Assembly: GCA_023634235.1 (NCBI GenBank)
Contig: JAMKCF010000013.1
Location: forward strand, 14,261,705 to 14,325,704
DNA: 64,000 nucleotides
Reading direction: 5' to 3'
Source of the DNA: Pisaster brevispinus
Lineage: Eukaryota; Echinodermata; Asteroidea; Forcipulatida; Asteriidae
This document shows positions 20,531-31,561 of this stretch, piece by piece. The position numbers and the translations under genes were made by a program. The notes under the pieces were generated by a model. That model was not told where the DNA came from. It searched no databases and saw only the letters and a list, made by a program, of their open reading frames with translations. Position 1 is the first letter of the stretch; each line of letters begins with the position of its first letter.

Positions 20531-23240
20531 GGGGCAGGGTAAAGGGGGCCCGTGGACGGAGCAAACAGCATATATAGGTACAATGACTACAAATTTTGGG
20601 GGGTACAGCGCGCGATCAACTGGAGCGTGTCATCATTGACTCTTGGATTGATTGTTTTGGGTGAGGCAAGGATTGTTTGTTGATTGAGTTTGTTTTGTTT
20701 GCTTTTTTCCTCGTCTTCAGTGAAACAACCTCATCCTTCCTGCGACACCCATTTGCCAAACTAAAAACAAATAAATGAAAACCTTCCCCCCCCCCCAAGT
20801 GGGACGTTTTTATTTTGCGAAAAGTGATATGAATTAATAATAAAATCCTCAGATTTTGCCCTGATTGACATGTGATTAGAATAACATCGAGACTGAATCG
20901 TCAGAAAATTCCTTAAAAGCTTGTTTCGTAGCGCAGTCACTCTGCCGATAGATGTACATACATGTACGCCTGCATGTGCCGCGACCCTCGTGGCACAGGG
21001 GGTAAAAGCTTGGCAATTGATTTTATGTCTCCTTCAGTGCAGGAAGCATTTCAGTGACGTAGAGCCACAGAGGACGGCTTATTACAGTGAGATCATTGTT
21101 GACCCCGTGACCTTATACCGTCCTCCCCACCACCCCCCTCTCCATCCCTTGGAGCGAAACATCTAGAAATTTAAGCACAACAAGGTCTTGTTTTTAAACG
21201 GGGTCCCAAGACCAAGGTCGCCCGTCTGCCGATCGTTCTCTCCCCTCTCTCTCTCCCTTGTAATGGTGCGAATCCGAGATTCTAAAAATAAATTCCTCTT
21301 AGACTTTTTTGAGAGTGAAACCGCTTAAAATTCGTTGTACTTCCACGTTTAATGGACGAGACCTTACTTGTCAATATATGCAAGTGACCTTAAAGGGACA
21401 TGTCATAAAAAAGTTCTCCAATAATGTTGTAGTTTTATTATATTTTGTTTAAAGTCTAACCCGTGAGACTTGTTTTTCCTATATTATGCCCCCCCCCCCC
21501 CCAATCATTCCATCCCCGGATACGTGTGGGCAGCATGACTGGGTTGTAAATAAATGTGGAAAAAAACGTGGGAAAAAGAGAAAAGCAACAATGTGATCAA
21601 TGGCTACTGAAAGTATGAGAGCTGTAAAAGGACGTTTGCCTTTTTAATGGAGGATTTTTTTTCTTCTTAAAAGTCCACGAAATACGAGAGCACTTCAGGC
21701 GGGGGCTACAAAGGGGGTACTAAATGAGAGAAAAGTGGAGATCTGATGACGATTGAAGTTGGGAATCATTCTTAGTGGGTTTTAAAAAGTTTGTTTTCCC
21801 TTTTTTTCTTCCTCTAAACGTTGCTCGTCAAAAAGCATTCGAACTGAACTCTATCAGGCGGTGGGTGGGGCTACCTAATGGGGTCGTAAAGAACAGTGGA
21901 GACTTATCTGGAATCTGCACTGAGATGGATGTATTGACAGTACGATGAAACTAAACTTGTGAAAAAAGATAGGTATAGTGAATAAAACGGGCAGCAAGAA
22001 ATGGTTAAAGAAATCTCAAAGGTGACCAAAACGTTAACGTGGGAAGAAACTGGGGGTGTATAGACCTCATGACATGTCTTTCTCCGTGGAAAATATTATT
22101 TGCTGTACACGTCTTTCGCATTTAATACGTTTAGCACCAACTTTTTGTTGGTTTTGTTTCCTTATTTCTTTGCACGACAAAATCTTGACACGGGATCGTT
22201 TTCTGAGATGGGGGATCCCTTTCCGATCCCACGAGCTTGTATCACTTGAACATTCAGAGATAGAAATGAATGGAGACAGAGATAAAGACATCAGCTGCTG
22301 ATTGAGGAATAGTGTAAAAGCGGAGTTTGCTATTTGAAAAGTCCTGAGAAATAAGCCTCTCTTTTTCTCTCTTTTTTTTTCTATAAAAGCTGGTTGGGAT
22401 CGTGTTCAAGTGATGGTCGGTATATGCACTACTAACGACCCCGGGGCCCTCTGCGGCCCAAGGGGACACGTGGTTCATCCTTTCCAACGGTCGTGCGTGA
22501 TTCAAACAATACGGATCGGCCCACGTGGCTTTGGCGCTCTGATGTGTAAGGACAGTGCTGCGGACGAATCAATGACTATGCCAATGTTTAATGCATGAAC
22601 ATTGAAAGCTTGGAGAAGTCGTGTTTTGTGCACGCACTCCGCTGCTCGTTGGCAGACACATTGACTTTATAAAACACCTTGCTATTTGTTTTTATTATTT
22701 TAGAACCGCACTATAAGAACAGTTGTGAAACAAACTGTTTCACAATTTCTAAACTTGTTGATCCTATTTGGATTTGGTTAATTGACACTTGTTGCAGTTT
22801 AGGTCCCTCGTGTATTTCATTATTTTGTTCAGAGTCACACAGAATGAACTGGGTAGAATTTGGGGTATTTTTGCTTACTTTATAGTTTCTGTTTGTATTA
22901 CTATTATTTTTGTTTTGGGGTAGTGTTTTTTTCAGCATAGTACTGAGGCTAATAATAGTGGGGCACCAGGTGAAGAATTTGAGGGGAATGTTGCCTTGGA
23001 TGATACAAGCGTGGAATTCGGCACACAGTCATTGTGTCATGATAAAGGTATTTGGCGTAAGGGCAGATTTGATTTTGGAGAAGAAAACAAAATCAGGTAG
23101 AATATTCAATCAGCTTTCAAAAGTTTCACAAAATTGCTGTCATTGCTTGTTTTACTAGCTCTTTTTTATAGAACAAATCTGCAATGGCCCTCTTTAGCCA
23201 AATTTCTTTCTCGTGACATACTCTGACTACGTGCCACATT
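20531..23240. other. Long non-coding stretch
   Basis: C-runs at 20786-20796 and 21489-21502. The frames here are short and unrecognised. Confidence 0.4.
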
Positions 23241-23242
23241 CC

Positions 23243-23600
23243 TAGACTGGTCCCCTGTCTTTATCCGCATGGATAAAGACAGGCACTGGTTTTACAGACC
23301 CAATGATTTCATTGGATAAACGTGCTGTGACGTAAGCTTTGCATATCTGTGTTATGATTGGTCGAGGTTACGAGGTGATGTAGTTTGTCAGCTTGCACTT
23401 TCGATCGTCTTCTGCATGCAACTAGCGTCATGTAATGTTGTTTTATTTACTATGTTATGTGAACATGTACGTGTGAATTGACTGCGAGTCTTCGTGTGAA
23501 ATGAATGCTAGGTCAAAGGTACATCTGCCAACATCCGGTCTGGCAGGTATCTGGCGTTATTCACGAGCCTCGAAGTGTGACGGCAGATGTTCGGGCTACC
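23243..23600 (+). repeat. Dispersed repeat D, copy 1, with 13-bp palindrome
   Basis: It opens TAGACTGGTCCCCTGTC. A perfect palindrome follows (CCTGTCTTTATCC, GCAT, GGATAAAGACAGG at 23254-23283). It closes TTCACGAGCCTCGAAGTGTG, CGGCAGATGTTCGGGCTACC. The copy at 46713-46774 joins the two outer parts directly at TTTATTCACGA, so about 280 bases present here are absent there. TTAT flanks the extra segment on both sides. Confidence 0.55.
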
Positions 23601-24342
23601 ACATTCCATGCTTGCCAGCAAGGGCACAATCCCATCTCATACCTGCCGTACTGTATTGAAAAAGAAAATTTAAATGAAAAATGAATAGTTATACAAAACA
23701 ACATTTCAACTACCGTTCGATATTGACAGTTGGTAAAAACACGTATTTTTAGCAAGAAACGTATAAATTCTTTCGAGAAAAATCTAACAATAAATTTCAA
23801 AACTAGTTGCTTTTTTGTACAAAAGAGACCGAAAATACAATTGACACAAACTTGCCATTTTGAATAATGTGGCTCTGATCATATTTGGTTTCTTTTGTAT
23901 CAACCTGGAACTCTCTTAACCAAGAACTCTTATCGAACACTTCTTTCAGGACAGTGTGTTAAATTTCACGTAATGTATATTTTGCTCACCCATTATTGAG
24001 CGTAATGTGTTTTGAAAGCCAGACGTTTGGCCCATTACACAATTTGAAATGTCCCTCTGAAAGCACAGCGAACAAGAAACAATTGTATAGCGGTGCTGTT
24101 TTTACGCTGAAAAACTGGGTTAATTGACACAGCGATCTACATTTTTTTCTTTAGAATTCGACACTTATCCTCAGTTTCTCGGCGTAGAAAGTGCTTTCAA
24201 TGACCGTTGTACCGAGTTCACGATCAGCGAGATGGTGGATGTGTTGGTTATTTGTCGACAAGTCTGCAACATTGACACTGCCCGCTGATAACAGATCGAG
24301 GGGCTACATTTGTGTTTGAATCGGAGAAGGGTACAGACGCAA
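23601..24342. other. Non-coding, nothing recognised
   Basis: No gene or repeat identified. Confidence 0.4.
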
Positions 24343-24810
24343 CGGGTTACCTATACATATAGCCCAGGATGAAACGCCCAGAATGTGCCTATACATAGAC
24401 CGGGTTCTATCTAAACATAGCCCAGGATCTAAATGTAACACCCAGCCTGTACCCAAACACAGCCCGGGATCTAACTGTAACGCCCAGTATGTGCCTAAAC
24501 ATAGCCCGGGATCTAAACTGTGACACCCAACCTGCACCTATACATAGCTCGGGATCTAACTGTCACGCCCAGCATTTACCTAAGCATAGCCTGGGATCTA
24601 ACTGTGACACCCAGTCTGTGCCTAAACATAGCCTGGGATCTAACTTTGACACCCAACCTGTACCTAAACATAGCTGGGGATCTAACTGTAACGCCCAGCC
24701 TGTGCCTAAACATAGCCCGGGATCTATACTGTCACGCCCAGCATGTTCCTAAACATAGCTCGGGATCTAACTGTAACGCCCAGCATGTGCCTAAACATAG
24801 CCCGGGTTAG
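24343..24810. repeat. Minisatellite, 42-bp unit, about 11-12 copies
   Basis: Unit: AGCCCGGGATCTAACTGTAA, CGCCCAGCCTGTGCCTAAAC, AT. The period is a multiple of three, so 14-residue repeated open frames appear on both strands (24304-24537 minus, 24489-24810 plus). No splice sites or conserved start support a protein, and different copies carry small indels. Confidence 0.88.
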
Positions 24811-24921
24811 ACATTGCTCTTGATCTATAGTCCCAGCAACGTTGTACCAAATTTGTAGCCTGTGCTACGCTTAGTTACAGAGAGTGGGCTACCGTACATT
24901 TATTCTTGTGACACATTTAGG

Positions 24922-25092
24922 GGGACGACCCATTTCTTGGTCAGGCTCAGCAGAAAACAAACAGGATTTTGACACGGATTCTGCATCAGTTGGACACAGT
25001 TTCGGATCAGTTTGACATTGATTCCTGTCACACTGAGCCAGAAAAGAGTCAAATCCTCTGAAGCCAAGAATCCCGGCCAATTCTGATCCGTG
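24922..25092 (+). repeat. GGGTCAG-rich dispersed repeat F, copy 2
   Basis: Diverged copy: GACCCATTTCTTGGTCAGG, ATCAGTTTGACATTGATTCC, GTCACACTGAGCCAGAAA, TCAAATCCTCTGAAGCCAAG, AATCCCGGCCAATTCTGATC. Same orientation as the other three copies. Confidence 0.5.
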
Positions 25093-25736
25093 TATGCGAT
25101 GTAATATACATCAAACACACTGGTAAACCATGCACGTTGTACTCTCTTTTTTTTCTTCTTCAAGTTAACCAATATTCTGGCGACTTTGTAAGCATACATG
25201 CCCTTTTATGAACGCCGAAAACCCAATTCATAGTCCAGTCGTTGACCATTCTGTAAAAGTAATGTTTACCTAGTATTAAGCAAACGATAAAATGCCGTGC
25301 TCACCATGCCCATTTTCTGTAGGCCATGAATTTACCGAAAGTAAAGGTTTGCACTATGATACAAAGACAGTTACAACCATTGTACCAATGTGGAGCACAG
25401 TTTCGCTTTCCTTTCTAGACAACCTAAACTTGTGTAAATTGGATTTTCCAATGTGCTTAACGGTCTGGTATTAATGAAGGTCGAGTGTTTGCCATGCACC
25501 AGCGAAACCATCCCCACATCATTGTGTCTGAAAAAATGCCCTGGCAGGCTATTCATCAACAAATTGCTTTAGTAATTTCATAAATCTATTAAAGTATTCA
25601 TGGGTTGGGGGGGGGGGGGGGGCAGTTGACTCTAGTCATTACCGGAGAATGATCGCTTCTGTAGCCTTCAAAGTGGGACCTTGGTTGCCTGCCGCTACGC
25701 ACTGCGGGGGCAGAGGATATACTGTAGCTTTCAAAA
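25093..25736. other. Non-coding; G16 run
   Basis: G16 at 25607-25622, otherwise nothing recognised. Confidence 0.4.
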
Positions 25737-26243
25737 TTGACTGCTCGTTTATTATGCAGTGCACGCGCGGCACTCCTTGGACGTAACTTCGCGAATCAAA
25801 TTATGGAAAACATTGGCAACGAGCCTAAGTACATTGGAATGTCTTTAAATGAATATACAGCATTGGAACAACAACTGACATGTGAAAAGTTCCAGTATCT
25901 TGGGCCGTTTAACGAGGGCGTAATGAACTTGGAATATTCAGATTACCCAAGGGACGGAGCACTACCTCACAAATTATTCAATGAAGCATTTGGACTTAGC
26001 CTCATTCTGAGTATTGGGTCACTCAACAAGGGCTTTGTAATTAATCTTTGCTATCTTGGACTTCTCCCGTTGGAATCACTGGCCCTTCTCGAAATAACGG
26101 CTTCGGCTTCATGGCTCCGGCTTGTAGGCTCCGTTAGTTATTTGAGAACGTGCAGTTCCCGTACGGGGCTTTACATTGGTGGACGAAGCCTAAGCCAAAG
26201 CCTGAATTTTAAGCCATGGTCTCCGAAAAGAGCCCTTTTTTAA
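25737..26243 (+). CDS. Unrecognised 168-codon open frame, partly repeat
   Basis: Seen: the frame runs from ATG 25737 to TAA 26241-26243. The first 115 codons look fairly protein-like (NEPKYIGMSLNEYTALEQQL, then YSDYPRDGALPHKLFNEAFG). The last 50 codons lie in a palindromic repeat (ACGGCTTCGGCTTC.., then GACGAAGCCTAAGCC at 26093-26205), which argues against an intact gene. There is no clear acceptor or donor, no signal peptide and no known domain. Inference: a pseudogene fragment, a retroelement remnant or a chance frame. A frame this long arises by chance occasionally in 64 kb, so I rate it low. Confidence 0.15.
   Translation: MTARLLCSARAALLGRNFANQIMENIGNEPKYIGMSLNEYTALEQQLTCEKFQYLGPFNEGVMNLEYSDYPRDGALPHKLFNEAFGLSLILSIGSLNKGFVINLCYLGLLPLESLALLEITASASWLRLVGSVSYLRTCSSRTGLYIGGRSLSQSLNFKPWSPKRALF
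26090..26210. mobile_element. GGCTTCGG foldback, relative of MITE family G/H
   Basis: CGGCTTCGGCTTCATGGCTC at 26098 faces GACGAAGCCTAAGCCAAAGC near 26183. The hexamer-repeat inverted arms resemble those at 8943 and 40322. Confidence 0.4.
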
Positions 26244-26252
26244 CCACACTTT

Positions 26253-26538
26253 TCATTTGTTTGTTTGTTTGTTGGGGTGTTTGTTGGGGTGTTGGGGTGT
26301 TTGTTTGTTTGTTGCGGTGTTTGTTTGGTTGTTTGTGTGTTTGAGGTGATATTCCCGTCAATGGGATTTAACCACCAAGTTGGCAACAGCCAATCGCCCT
26401 CCCCCAATTTTGGCTTAACGTCTATGATGAAATGCACAACTCCTTATTCTATATTCATTGACTAGTTAGCTTGGTAGGATTCGAACCCACAGCCTTGTGA
26501 ATGCAATTGCAGTCTATACCGCTACACCACGGCGACAC
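26253..26538 (-). mobile_element. tRNA-derived SINE with CAAACA-type tail
   Basis: Minus-strand head: GTGTCGCCGTGGTGTAGCGG with A box TGGTGTAGCGG, then B box GGGTTCGAATCC at about 26478-26490. A body of about 135 bp follows, then a 3' tail of repeated CAAACAAACACC (the + strand GTTTGTTTGTTGGGGTG at 26253-26345). Its head differs from the SINE at 6948, so this is a separate family. Confidence 0.65.
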
Positions 26539-26729
26539 TGAGGCCGCACTGTAAAAAAATGGTCTGGCACCTTTTTTACTTTTTGAATTTGTATTTAATA
26601 TCCATGAATTGATCTTGCATGCAGAAGGGAGTATAATAAGCCAGGGAACATGACGAATAACACGGTTACTGCGTGTAAAAGAAATGTGGCGACGGGTTTC
26701 TAAGCGTCCATTGCGTATTTAGTTCTCGT

Positions 26730-26775
26730 CCTGGCTGACAAGCCGTAGCCGTAGCTGCCAGTTCGGACACGTCCC
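26730..26775. mobile_element. Half of a GGCTAC foldback MITE (family G)
   Basis: AGCCGTAGCCGTAGCTGCCA followed by GTTCGGACACGTCC matches one terminal arm of the family G element at 40322-40469 in form; the other arm is absent. Confidence 0.4.
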
Positions 26776-29109
26776 CATTATTATTATAATTTTTTTTTTT
26801 TTCAAACTCGCGAGGTATTATGTAAGGGTGAATCACAAAGCCAAATGCAAGCAGTAAAACTATATATTTACTCATAATTTTAGGTGTTCGCAAAATAGTC
26901 TGTGCCTTTGAGCAAATTGCTTCATCGTAACTATCGCTCCAGGTCAGTTCATCATTTTAATTAAACATAATTATAATGACTTGGCAAGGACAAGCAGTGA
27001 ACCATGGCAAGTCATCCGAAACAAGAGACCACAACGCCACAAGGGACCATTGCTGCCTTAAAACGCTGCTAACACTGCTAACCGCGGGCACCATTTTTGT
27101 CTGATCCCGGTTGTTGGAATACAACTTGATTGTCTTTTTTTCTTCTTCGTGCAAATCAAAGTCATTTTAGAGACAAACCAGGCACGCTCTCCCAAACCTA
27201 CGTGCATTATAGTGTGTCTGCGATGCTCATTAATGGCAATTTAGGTACCAACTTGCAATCAACCATTTTTTTTTTTGGTTTCATGATTGGAACGTTTCCA
27301 GGAAAGATTGAAGTTGGTAAAGCACAGGCCCGTTTTTAAAGACATTTCCATGCCTAGCAGAGAAAATAAATATTGCTCCAAAAAGTTGTTTGCATAATGA
27401 ACTAGGAGCTAGGTCAGTGTATACTTCACATAGCATAAAGGTTAAGGCAGTTTTTGGATGCGCGTACGAGTTAAAAACGACTACCAAAATGCATACTATT
27501 AATCAGCCATTCAACAATTTATATTTTAAGGACCATGCAGAGTAACCAATGTTTTAAAATGTGTGATTTTTGGTTTTCGAAAAAAAAAATTTATCGACCC
27601 ATCTATGCCAAATGTCGGTTCTTAAAAATGCATTGACTATTCAATGTATCCGATACATTGAAGAACAAAGCGATGCCTCATATAAAGCAGATGTTTCAGA
27701 TCAATGTTCTCTCTGCTCAGGAGTTTTCATTGGCTTTTCCTGACTCCCAGCTTGCAACTTTGAAGTTGAGGAAATGTCCCCCATCTCGCATCAGGCACAA
27801 GGGTTGACGGATAACAGTATAGACAGCGTAAGACAGGACATTACATGACAGACGATCTTGAACGGACCACTGGGCACCCCCCCCCCCAATTTTGTTTGGT
27901 TCTCTTATATATTGTAAACTAAATCTTGATTTGCAATTATTTCTTTTGACCCTACAATTTCAAGAGAGAAAAAAAAATATTAAAAACATTAAACGTCGAT
28001 GATTCTGAATGGCCTCTTAAATAATGTATTTGTGGTGTCCATACTTTGATTAAGACCTGTGTTTGGTTTTCTTTTTCATTTATTTGGGGGGTTTGTGGTT
28101 TTTTTTTCTGTTAAGCACTTACGCCTTTGTTTTCCTTCCGAAGCATCATTCCGAGTTCCTTCTCCGTTCTAGTCCAGGTGGATTACAGATACTGCCTCCG
28201 GCCGAGAGCCGTCACGAAATGAAAATCATTGGATAAAATACTCATCAAAATGCTTGATATGAATTGCAGGTTTTCACTTATTTAGTGTTTTTTTGCGTGA
28301 CATAATTTCCGGCGGGGGAGAAAACAAAAAGTGCATTTCTAGTCTCGTGAAATGCGATACCGGTTCGTGCGCTAGCCATTGGCTTTAGCGGAGATCTATG
28401 CCACAGTTCAAGTTGACATGGAAAACTCTCTTTTTTTCCCCCTTTCTTTTCATAATGCGTTGAAGATCACCTTGCTTCTCTCAAATTTAAAGGGATGGTA
28501 ACGTTGTCACTCATATTTAGCAATGATGTTGTATGTCAACAACGTAAACATTTTCTGAAGGTAACATTTACTGACTTAGTTGACGCCGTTTGCCCTGATT
28601 CGTTGTCGAGAAATTTGATTTTAATGAAATAAAACATTCTGATCAGTAAGCATGTGAATTTCAAGACTTTTCTTTCCATAATTATAGTTCATGTAGAATT
28701 GAGTTTACTTAAAATCTGACCTTAATTTTGGGACATTGCGGGATTTAGCATTATTGTTCCTGTAGGAAAGTAGGTGTAATGTATTTGGGGATCTAGGGAT
28801 TGGGTGTTCCTATAGTGATATGATTGTAAGATTTTAATGGTAATGCGGTAAAACGTAGATCAAACTTTGGAAATTCCCGTGTTAAACATCAACACCACTC
28901 TTCTAAGTTGTACGTGACTGGGTTTGTTTTGTCCGGGTTTGTTTGATTGGTTATTTTGGTTGTTTGGTGGTTTTGTTCAGTTAAGAAGTGCATTTTCTGG
29001 AAAAGGTTATGCCATCTGAGATTAATGTTGAATGCTCTCTCTTTCTAATGGACAGATAACCGATTCTGTACATTTACGCTGTTTTGTTTTATTCGTTGAA
29101 AACAAGCCC
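26776..29109. other. Long non-coding stretch
   Basis: C9-10 near 27882-27891; no supported gene or repeat. Confidence 0.4.
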
Positions 29110-29415
29110 ATTATTGATGAGATGAATCCGTGTGTATGGTGGCTTGCCTTACCAAGCCTTGCCTATATGACTTGTTCATCCAATCGCTGGATGTAGCCCT
29201 TTTCATGTGCTCGCTATTTCCCTCTGTCTTCTGCTTGTCTTCTCCATGTTGTACCCAGGAAGGATGCGATGTCGCCTCTCCGCCTCTTTTTTCCGTCTGT
29301 CCCGTTTCCTCTTCGCTCTTCTTGGTTGCCAATCTGAAATTCTTCCGGTCCATCCGGCCATACACGTGCCACGTGTCCAGCTCATACTTTGCCTTCCTGC
29401 TGTTTACAATTATGT
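29110..29415 (-). mobile_element. Decayed non-LTR retrotransposon ORF2 C-terminal end
   Basis: Read on the minus strand, fragments spread over all three frames match the tail of a LINE reverse-transcriptase ORF. AGHVAR lies at about 29364-29381, ISDWQPRRAKRKR in a second frame, then RRRGDIASFLGTTWRRQAED and YIQRLDEQV. The pattern AGHVAR, W..R, GR..RW..DI, GT.W...A.DR is typical of the post-RT region of several LINE clades. Frameshifts and stops show it is dead. The same family lies at 54665-54840. Confidence 0.7.
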
Positions 29416-29419
29416 AACT

Positions 29420-31084
29420 CACTTCTGTTTGCTTCCTTATTATGAATGCAACTTATTTTGTCCCTGGTGGAGGTTTGTAACACTTTTCTCCCCATTGCCA
29501 TTTTAACTGTTTATAGTTTGTTTTCCTTGTAATTTATTGTTGCCCATGTTTCTGCAGAGTGGCATTAGTTGGTACCAACATGGAGGTCATCAGTCTCGCC
29601 ACAAAGACTTTCACTGTGTCCTCAAAAACAGATTCAACCTGATTGTATCTTTATCGTGACCTTTGACCTTGTTTAGCCCAAGCTGTGTAATGAAAAAAAA
29701 AACTGTCCAGAGAGTGGCCAGCTTGAAACTCACTCAAGATTTACTTCATATTTTGCTCCAGCCAAATTTGAGTGAAATTTTAGGGTGTGGTGCGCAGATT
29801 TGTTCCGGAAAAGTGGCATGCACAGCTAGAGAGTGTACCTTTAAGAAATCTACAATCTCATTGAAGCCAGGAAGGGTAGAACGTCTAGAGGAGTGCTTTT
29901 TAAGAGCAATGATATTAAATTACAGCGTTTATATTTGTTCCCTTCCCTTGGGCCAGAACAACAAAGTCCGTATTTTTGGTCAACTTCCATCGGATGACCT
30001 AGGGTCGCTTTCGCTGTTATTTGCCGTAATTGGTGACTTTAATGGGCTATTTCTGCTGAAGTGGTCACGTCGAGAAGAACAAAAATTGCTAAATTGGCAA
30101 AACTGCAAAAGCATTCGCTTATCACGTTCACGATTTCGTCAATCTCACGCGCCAGAATATCGGCTTTTTAAAAATGTGTTATTTTCACATAGATCGATGC
30201 GATGATAATTCTGACTGGTGTAAGGATTTTACTTGGTTCTGATCAATCGAGTTGATTAAATAGCTTGTCCATATGAGTGCCTGTGCATTTTAAGAATCGA
30301 GAGAAGACACGCAAAGATATGCCAACAAGCACCACTCTGACTTCTGTCCTTTTTTAAAATCAGTACCTCTGTTGCAAATACTTTTGTCATTATTGTATTT
30401 TCGTCCTCGAAATTTATAAAACTACAGCTTAAAAATCCAAGGTCTTTAAAAAATACTAGAAGGGAGGGTGGTTCTAGTTGCAGTTTTCATCAGTCGCTGT
30501 ACTCTCCCGACTCAACCTGATGGGTGTTTCTATTTTAATATGGAACTACCAAACGAAATAATTCCCTGCTCTCCAAACTATAATTGCCTTTTTGTCCATG
30601 TTTGCATAAAACCTTTAGATAAAGATCGGGCACGCAGCTCATTGATTTCAGGAGATTGGGAAGTTGATGGGAGAAGGAGGGAATGCAAATATAAAAGAAA
30701 TGGGGAAATGATACCTGGAGCGCGTTTTTGGACCGATGCTTATGCGGGGAGACGGGGCGTACAGAGGCGACTTCCCTCTCCAAATATCTGGCGTGATGTT
30801 TGTGCGTCACGAGAGTTTGTCCGCGATTAGGAAGTGAACCGTGAAGATAGTGTAAGCGCTAACTTAAAAAAAAAAACACGTTTATGTTGATTCTAAATTG
30901 AATCTTCAGAAAACATCAAAGGATGGGTGTCTATTATTATTAATGTATTGTTTTACCTTTAGAATGCTGAAATTCATAACCGTCAGCACTCTTTGGAGAG
31001 GTACCCGATGTTGTTACCGTAAACCTTTGTTTTAAGACATTTATTCCCACCTTGCGCCTTTTCAACTCCTACCGTCATTCAAAT
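29420..31084. other. Non-coding; long but unsupported open frames
   Basis: A 180-codon frame at 29663-30205 (+) and a 120-codon frame at 30468-30830 (+) have no recognisable domain, splice context or conserved feature. I treat both as probable chance frames. Confidence 0.35.
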
Positions 31085-31345
31085 AACCTTAAATAATAAT
31101 AATGGCAACAAAAACTACCTTTTGTAAAGTGCTTTATCCAGGAGCCTCAAAAAGTGCTTATTATTATTTTATTTTATTTTATTTTTTTAAGACAGGTTTT
31201 TGATATTTTGTTTGATAACCAAACCCATTTATGTAGCACTTTTGCGCGGGTTTACAAGGTGCTGCGGCGCATTCAGCAGCCACTGCCAGAAACACCGGGG
31301 CAAACCCACTCATGGATGTGCCCAACATTGGTTAAAAGGAACATA
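31085..31345 (-). mobile_element. SINE body and tail fragments, head missing
   Basis: AATAATAATAATGG, TTTTGTAAAGTGCTTTATCC, AAAAAGTGCTTATTATTATT, then TTACAAGGTGCTGCGGCGCA and GCCAGAAACACCGGGGC resemble the order of the 3' body of the SINE at 6948-7384 (TACAAGGTGCTGTGGGGCG, CCAGGAACACCAGGGCG). No A or B box is present. Confidence 0.45.
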
Positions 31346-31373
31346 TTAAATGTTCGCACATATTTCCAAATAA

Positions 31374-31560
31374 AGCCCAGTTCATACTTCCTGCGAATGC
31401 GAATGCGAATGCGAAGCGAATTTCGACGTCATAGGGCCGTTTTCGCAGCGAATGTTTCGCAGGAGTTGAGCACATTTCAACTGCTGCGAATTATTCGTTG
31501 CGAATTTGTGACGTCAATATTCGCTTCGCATTTGCGTTCGCAGGAAGTATGAACCGGGCT
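31374..31560. mobile_element. Harbinger-like foldback MITE with TAA target duplication
   Basis: 187 bp. It begins AGCCCAGTTCATACTTCCTG, CGAATGCGAA.. and ends TTCGCAGGAAGTATGAACCG, GGCT, giving long inverted arms (over 40 bases) rich in GCGAAT. TAA lies directly on each side (31371-31373 and 31561-31563). A 3-bp TAA/TTA duplication is the hallmark of PIF/Harbinger elements. No coding capacity. Confidence 0.8.
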
Positions 31561-31561
31561 T

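Noticed and set aside
29663..30205. 180-codon + strand open frame, the longest non-repetitive one
   Set aside because: No domain, signal or splice context. Segments such as GAGTGTACCTTTAAG look like repeat ends, and a frame this long is not surprising in 128 kb of double-stranded search space.
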